Assembly: GCA_946408305.1 (NCBI GenBank) | Contig: CAMJRQ010000024.1 | Location: forward strand, 1-9,836 | From: an uncultured Prevotellaceae bacterium | Lineage (GTDB): Bacteria > Bacteroidota > Bacteroidia > Bacteroidales > Bacteroidaceae | Length of the DNA stretch: 9,836 nucleotides | Direction of reading: 5' to 3' | Shown: positions 6,901 through 9,836 of the stretch, one piece after another | How the letters are laid out: the number at the start of each line of letters is the position of its first letter | Numbering within the stretch: the first letter of the stretch is position 1 | Program-made: the position numbers and the translations under genes | Notes under the pieces: generated by a model | Told to the model about the DNA's origin: nothing | What the model saw: the letters and a program-made list of their open reading frames with translations, nothing else | The model's database searches: none

Positions 6901-8823
6901 GCCACCGACAAGCTGCTCGACAAGGCCCTGCTCATGTCGCAGGCTCAAATCATCAGCGTGGACGAGTACAGCAGCCTACTGACGAAGAGCGAAGAGGTAT
7001 GGGAGGCCTATCAGACGGGCTCCTTTACCGCCGCCCAGGCCCTCCAGAAGGCCGAAGAGTTTGAGGAAATGACGCGCACGATGGGTGTGCCGCAGGACGA
7101 GGACGGATACTACGCCATCAGCACGCCCAGCCACCTGGTGGCCTTCTCGGCCATCGTCAACATGGGTAACCGCTCGGCCAACGCCCGTCTGACGGCCGAC
7201 ATCGACATGGACGGAGTGGAGGCCTTCACACCCATCGGCACCTATATCAACCACGAAGACCTGGCCAAGATTGGCATCACCGTCTCGGGCATCACCAACC
7301 TCTCCTATCAGGGCACGTTCGACGGACAGGGACACATCATCCGCAACCTCCACGTCTCGGTCGAGGACTACGCCGAGGCGGGTCTCTTCAGCCGTGTGTG
7401 GAGCGGCACCGTGCGCAACCTGGGACTGGTGAACGTCTCGGCCTACAACTCCGTAGCCATCCGCACGGGTGCACTGGCCGGCTTCCTCTATCATGCCACC
7501 ATCGAGAACTGCTTCACCACCGGCACCTTCCAGTTCACCACCGAATATGCCAACCCCAGCGGCCTCAGCCCCTCGGCCAATTCATCGACCGTGACCAACT
7601 GCTGGAGCACCTTCGAAGGTCCCTTCACCCCTGAGAACAACGGCACACGCTCCAACACCTACTGCTACGACAACGACATCTTCATCAAGCAGAACGCCCA
7701 GAGCGGAGCCCTCTGCTACAAGCTGAACCAAGGCGCCGGACAGGTCATCTACCATCAGACACTGGGCGAGGGCGGCGACGCCTATCCCGTGCTCGACCCC
7801 ACCCACGGCACCGTCTATCTGGCCGTAGACCAGTATTGCGACGGCACGCTGAAGGGCGAGGAGACATACAGCAACACCGAGGGCGGCACGCGCGACCCGC
7901 ACCAGCTCCAGGACGGCATCTGCACCGTCTGCAACCAGCTGCCCCTCTCCGACGACGGCTACTACGAAATCACCACGCCCGCAGCCCTCGGCTGGTTCTC
8001 CGACCACGTGAACACCGTCAGCAACACCGCCAAGGGACGCCTCATGAACGACCTCGACATGTCGGGCGTGGAGGACTTCACCCCCATCGGCTCCTGCCGC
8101 GACGCCATCACCGGCATCGTCACACAGGTGAACATCAACTTCCGCGGCACCTTCGACGGCGCCCGCCACATCATCTCGAACCTGACCGTAAGCACCGACG
8201 AATACTTCGAGGTCGGACTCTTCGGACGCATCTACGGCGGCACGGTCAGGAACCTGGGCATCGTCAATGCCACCATCACCTCGAACAACCGCAGCGCCCG
8301 CATCGGAGCACTGGCCGGCTTCAACCGCGAGGGACTCATCGAGAACTGCTTCTCGGCTGGCGACATCGTTCTCACCTGCACCGACGAGGCTCCCGCAGCC
8401 GACCGCCGGGCCGGTCTGGTCGGCGAGACGAACAATGCCAAGGGGCGCTTCGTCAACTGCTGGACCACCTACGAAGTAGGTCTGACCAACAACAACGGAA
8501 CGAAGACCAACAGCTACGTGGCCACAGCCGAAGAGGCTGCCAGCGGACTGCTCTGCTACACCATCAACGAGGGCGCCGGCGAGACCGTCTACTATCAGAC
8601 GCTCACCCAAGACCCCTTCCCCGTCTTCGACGCCTCGCACGGAGTGGTGCTCAAAGCTGACGACGACACCTTCTACAACGAGGGTGGCGACGCCATCGAA
8701 GTGGTGAAGGCCGACAACCGACGGCCGGCAACCGACGTCATCTACGACCTGCAGGGCCGCCGCGTCGCGAAGCCCACACGAGGCATCTACATTATCAACG
8801 GCAAGAAGGTCGCCATTAAGTGA
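3943..8823 (+). CDS. Large secreted GLUG-module protein with duplicated A-B modules
   Basis: A 1626-residue predicted exported protein. Residues 1-20 form a signal peptide, cleaved after SLHA before Q21. Module A1 spans 26-309, module B1 310-557, a helical segment 558-706, a jelly-roll-like (galactose-binding-like) domain about 712-897 with 'IPNYDF' and 'QTLTDVPDGIY' blocks, a second helical segment 898-1046, module A2 1050-1334, module B2 1335-1585, and tail DVIYDLQGRR...NGKKVAIK 1598-1626. Every module opens with G(Y/W)Y and carries a GTFDG block, a 'GTVRNLG' block, GLUG-like repeats such as GALAGF and a LCY.(L/I)N block. Each A-to-B junction has a Cys/His motif (C272, H294, C302, C305; C1299, H1320, C1327, C1330). 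GLUG regions are expected to fold as beta-solenoids, and the jelly roll suggests glycan binding. An adhesin or glycan-binding surface role is inferred; no catalytic motif is seen. The tail suggests export by a type IX-like route, also inference. Confidence 0.9.
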   Translation: MRKTLLLLAAAWCLAPSLHAQTTLTQDADGYYQIGTPEELVAFSTLVNTTNRSANAKLTADIDMSEVEAFTPIGTYINGPDLNLIGIPGIETVNSSYAGTFDGLGHVVSNVNAVAAEYAEAGFFSRIWSGTVRNLGVVDLKVTNPLNIRTGAFAGFIYRSTVENCWAGGTIEFDTPFATPAGFTANANTTTLRNCWSTFEGPFTPQNVGTPQNCHSYESNPNIQADAASGALCYALNQGAGETLFYQTLDEDALPTMDASHKMVYAYGTRNCDGTTQEGSGYANEDLGFVQLEHQLGDDGFCTVCNQLPADAEGWYNIPSPRALMKFAELVNAGQNTLKGRLTQDIDLASVENFTPIGQYRDAVEGYATVNVNFRGTFDGQRHVIRNLTVKDEEYYEVGLFGRVWSGTVRNLGIVGATVEGNNANGRLGALAGFNREGLIENCFVAGDISLTSTVGGSQIGSLAGNTNNANGRFVDCWSTYEGPLTTGSGTKTRCRSIMENEHIVSDAQTGVLCYELNQGNVVNPEWRQNLGEDNCPLWDTSKGIVYMDGGAYLCLRPENESSFQDFRNVMIQNELQFVTDIVAQTALTDDFSERVEGWNELQTYEQFCSAYASLDTLKQEILASQTLYRAYAEACQAAIAYLAENEFENETRTLLEAYLTENEEPGETHANGTYPYIMETRELDSQQIQQETAYVNILLQKAISGGFVPGTEITVTIPNYDFRDELNAWTVETPSGTGTAVGGEASVMRVARGLSTPFSIGQTLTDVPDGIYMMRLNGFSRVASDIYSPFHTGSLYLNGVANYIATLPEDVVYDDQTVDGENCYLSNDAAYYGETGTGYVPASLTGASYAFRGERYVNYVAAQVTDGRLTLGVRNEGSGQENDWLVFGNLHVFYLGTPDEASTQLDQVVASYVSRAKTIQDFMSNESEYHNYPSMSAELLSQTEELIDRSTSAASGEEKMQLINDFSTLFAQIYESRMAYIAMMAATDKLLDKALLMSQAQIISVDEYSSLLTKSEEVWEAYQTGSFTAAQALQKAEEFEEMTRTMGVPQDEDGYYAISTPSHLVAFSAIVNMGNRSANARLTADIDMDGVEAFTPIGTYINHEDLAKIGITVSGITNLSYQGTFDGQGHIIRNLHVSVEDYAEAGLFSRVWSGTVRNLGLVNVSAYNSVAIRTGALAGFLYHATIENCFTTGTFQFTTEYANPSGLSPSANSSTVTNCWSTFEGPFTPENNGTRSNTYCYDNDIFIKQNAQSGALCYKLNQGAGQVIYHQTLGEGGDAYPVLDPTHGTVYLAVDQYCDGTLKGEETYSNTEGGTRDPHQLQDGICTVCNQLPLSDDGYYEITTPAALGWFSDHVNTVSNTAKGRLMNDLDMSGVEDFTPIGSCRDAITGIVTQVNINFRGTFDGARHIISNLTVSTDEYFEVGLFGRIYGGTVRNLGIVNATITSNNRSARIGALAGFNREGLIENCFSAGDIVLTCTDEAPAADRRAGLVGETNNAKGRFVNCWTTYEVGLTNNNGTKTNSYVATAEEAASGLLCYTINEGAGETVYYQTLTQDPFPVFDASHGVVLKADDDTFYNEGGDAIEVVKADNRRPATDVIYDLQGRRVAKPTRGIYIINGKKVAIK
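4018..4869 (+). repeat. GLUG module A1 (first copy)
   Basis: Residues 26-309 of the large protein. Subtype A is marked by 'FTPIGTYIN', a Ser-Tyr-x-GTFDG block, 'RTGAFAGF' and 'NCWSTFEGPFTP'. It ends in the Cys/His motif before QLP. Module A2 matches these landmarks in the same order. Confidence 0.75.
4870..5613 (+). repeat. GLUG module B1 (first copy)
   Basis: Residues 310-557. Subtype B is marked by 'YRDAVEG', 'VNFRGTFDG', 'GLFGRVWSGTVRNLGIV', 'GALAGFNREGLIENCF' and 'NGRFVDCWSTYEGPL'. It is closer to B2 than to either A module, so A and B had diverged before the pair was duplicated. Confidence 0.75.
5614..7089 (+). other. Central helix, jelly roll, helix block of the large protein
   Basis: Residues 558-1049, without GLUG landmarks. 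The first helical part (558-706) and second (898-1046) are rich in Glu, Gln, Ala and Leu and probably form helical bundles. The jelly-roll-like part between them holds the W of 'LNAWTV' and 'YVNYVAAQVTDGRLTLGVRN', a pattern common in secreted Bacteroidetes carbohydrate-associated proteins. 'GSFTAAQALQKAEEF' at the end resembles 'GKYTEAEALAMDELH' at the start of the visible part of the first gene. Confidence 0.6.
7090..7944 (+). repeat. GLUG module A2 (second copy)
   Basis: Residues 1050-1334, matching A1: 'DGYYAISTPSHLVAF', 'NRSANARLTADIDM', 'FTPIGTYIN', 'SYQGTFDG', 'RTGALAGFLY' and 'NCWSTFEGPFTP'. It also ends in a Cys/His motif. Synonymous codons differ clearly from A1 (for example GTGCGC against GTCAGG in the GTVRNLG block), so the copy is not recent. 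Confidence 0.75.
7945..8697 (+). repeat. GLUG module B2 (second copy)
   Basis: Residues 1335-1585, matching B1 in order: 'CRDAITG', 'INFRGTFDG', 'EVGLFGRI', 'GTVRNLGIV', 'GALAGFNREGLIENCF' and 'GRFVNCWTTYE'. The stretch 8237-8265 is identical in DNA to 5159-5187 of B1. A short linker then leads to the C-terminal tail. Confidence 0.75.
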
Positions 8824-8882
8824 GCGACGCTCCTTGCTTGCCCGGAAGCCTCCGACAAAGCTACAAGGGGCAGGCATATTCC

Positions 8883-8924
8883 AAAAAGGGTCAAGGGTTT
8901 CGCACGAAACCCTTGACCCTTTTT
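8883..8924. terminator. Perfect 20-base hairpin terminator after the large GLUG gene
   Basis: The arms 8883-8902 and 8905-8924 are perfectly complementary, running from AAAAAGGGTC to GACCCTTTTT. Only two bases separate them, so in RNA the innermost pairs would open to form a loop of about six. The A-tract on one side and T-tract on the other let it work on both strands. It begins 60 bases after the stop of the large gene. Confidence 0.85.
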
Positions 8925-8940
8925 GCCGAAACCCTCAAGG

Positions 8941-8977
8941 CTTTTGGCGCACGTTACGGAATTTTAATCGCCAAAAG
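8941..8977. repeat. 9-base inverted repeat upstream of the CotH gene promoter
   Basis: CTTTTGGCG (8941-8949) and CGCCAAAAG (8969-8977) are exact inverted copies with 19 bases between them. They lie about 25-60 bases before the -7 element of the next gene, where a regulator could bind. GAGGATTTTT follows, so a weak hairpin terminator is an alternative. Confidence 0.4.
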
Positions 8978-9000
8978 GAGGATTTTTAGCGAATGTTCTG

Positions 9001-9008
9001 TATCTTTG
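9001..9008 (+). promoter_or_regulatory. -7 element of the CotH-family gene promoter
   Basis: TATCTTTG is a full match to the Bacteroidetes -7 consensus TAnnTTTG. No TTTG is found 19-20 bases upstream, where GAGG stands instead, so the -33 element is weak. That would fit a promoter that needs an activator. Transcription would start near 9015. Confidence 0.65.
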
Positions 9009-9025
9009 CAGGTTGAAAACGACAA

Positions 9026-9046
9026 ATGACGACCGAAAAAGGATGA
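9026..9046 (+). other. Possible 6-codon leader ORF overlapping the CotH start
   Basis: ATG at 9026 reads MTTEKG and stops at TGA 9044-9046. This stop overlaps the CotH start codon as ATGA (9043-9046). Such overlaps can couple translation, but a 6-codon frame is easily met by chance and no ribosome-binding sequence supports it. Confidence 0.2.
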
Positions 9047-9836
9047 AAAGCAAGGAGATATTGAAGAGCGCGAACCGGCTGCATGCGCTGCTGCTGACCC
9101 TTCTCATGCTCTGCCCGCTGCCGATGGGGGCCCAGGGCCAGAAGCTCGTCGGCACGCCGATGGGCAGCCCCAGCATCGACTATGGCACGGGGGCCGTCTC
9201 TTCCACCGTGAACCAGCCCGCCAACGCCTTCGACGGCGACCTGAACACGTTCTACGCCTCCTATGGCCGCTCCCGCACATGGGTGGGCCTCGACTTGGGC
9301 AAGCCCCACGTCATCACCCGCGTGGGATGGTGCCCGCGCAACCACAGTGTGGGCCCCGACCGCGTGCGGCTGGCCCTCTTCGAGGGTGCCAACCGGCCCG
9401 ACTTCATGGACGCCGTGCCGCTCTACCTGGTGCCCGCGTCGGGCACGGTGGGGAAGATGGAATATGCCCCGGTCAACGTGTCGCGCGGCTTCCGCTACGT
9501 GCGCTACGTGGGCCCCAACGACGCCCGCTGCAACGTCGGCGAAGTGGTGTTCTACGGCATTTCGGACGCGGGCGACGACAGTCAATTCTACCAGGTAACG
9601 AACCTTCCCACCGTCTCCATCCACACCGCATCGGGCAACGACCCGCAGGACAAGGTGAACGACCTGGAGGCCAGCCTCACCATCACCTACGACCAGGGCC
9701 GCCGCATCCAGGAATCGCCCATCACCACTCGCCTGCGCGGCAACGCATCGATGGGCTTCGAAAAGAAACCCTACCGCATCAAGTTCAACGACGGCAAGAG
9801 CCACCGCGTGCTGGAGGGCTCGCCGCTGGAGAGCCC
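9043..9836 (+). CDS. CotH-family secreted protein with discoidin-like N-domain, 5' part
   Basis: The first 264 residues are visible; the frame runs off the right edge. A signal peptide with a long hydrophobic core ends near A30-Q31. Residues about 45-172 resemble an F5/8-type C (discoidin-like) domain, with 'AFDGDLNTFYAS' (62-73), W80 in 'WVGLDLGKPHVITRVG' and 'GFRYVRYVGP' (149-158), closing at 'EVVFYG'. After 'NLPTVSIHT' (187-195), residues 231-248 'LRGNASMGFEKKPYRIKF' match the conserved entry block of CotH-family proteins. CotH of Bacillus spores is an atypical protein kinase acting on exported proteins. Many Bacteroidetes carry secreted relatives behind glycan-binding domains. The catalytic residues would lie beyond the window, so kinase activity cannot be judged. 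The ATG at 9043 is the only start giving a proper signal peptide. Confidence 0.78.
   Translation, partial: MKSKEILKSANRLHALLLTLLMLCPLPMGAQGQKLVGTPMGSPSIDYGTGAVSSTVNQPANAFDGDLNTFYASYGRSRTWVGLDLGKPHVITRVGWCPRNHSVGPDRVRLALFEGANRPDFMDAVPLYLVPASGTVGKMEYAPVNVSRGFRYVRYVGPNDARCNVGEVVFYGISDAGDDSQFYQVTNLPTVSIHTASGNDPQDKVNDLEASLTITYDQGRRIQESPITTRLRGNASMGFEKKPYRIKFNDGKSHRVLEGSPLES

Noticed and set aside
5719..6948. 409-residue minus-strand frame
   Set aside because: Antisense to the central block of the large protein, with composition explained by the + strand codons.
7582..8877. 431-residue minus-strand frame
   Set aside because: Shadow of the GLUG gene with the same skewed composition; it also runs through the hairpin region beyond the gene end without any start signals.
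8820..9029. 69-residue + strand frame after the large gene
   Set aside because: It overlaps the perfect hairpin terminator and the next promoter, and overlaps the preceding stop codon only by chance.

Overview
The window looks like chromosomal DNA from a GC-rich Bacteroidales organism, most likely Prevotellaceae. This rests on four things seen in the sequence: Bacteroidetes-type promoters (TTTG, then about 19-20 bases, then TAnnTTTG) before genes that lack Shine-Dalgarno sequences; GLUG-repeat surface proteins; a fasciclin-domain lipoprotein with an acidic stretch after the lipid-anchored cysteine; and two proteins ending in the short tail 'GIYI(V/I)NG(R/K)KV.(x)K' typical of secreted proteins in this order. 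The genus is inference.

All genes lie on the + strand and all encode predicted exported or surface proteins. (1) 2-1084 is the 3' part of a GLUG-type protein, followed by a hairpin terminator. (2) 1276-3393 is a complete surface lipoprotein with one clear and one divergent fasciclin (FAS1) domain, from its own promoter. (3) 3394-3942 is a 549-base gap holding a folded inverted-repeat element, a degenerate 22-base tandem array and a strong promoter. (4) 3943-8823 is a 1626-residue secreted protein built as GLUG module A, module B, helical segment, jelly-roll-like domain, helical segment, module A, module B, C-terminal tail. (5) 8824-9042 holds a perfect hairpin terminator, a second inverted repeat and a promoter. 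(6) 9043-9836 is the 5' part of a CotH-family protein with an F5/8-type (discoidin-like) domain in front.

Two genes (2 and 3) have clear individual promoters, gene 4 has a good -7 element, and terminators follow genes 1 and 3. The locus therefore reads as independently transcribed surface-protein genes rather than one operon. Genes 1 and 3 share the same C-terminal layout and are probably paralogues on either side of the fasciclin gene. No RNA genes, insertion sequences, CRISPR arrays, transposases or phage genes were seen. The most unusual items are the A-B / A-B architecture of the large protein with a repeated Cys/His motif, and the 22-base array with its neighbouring folded element upstream of that gene.
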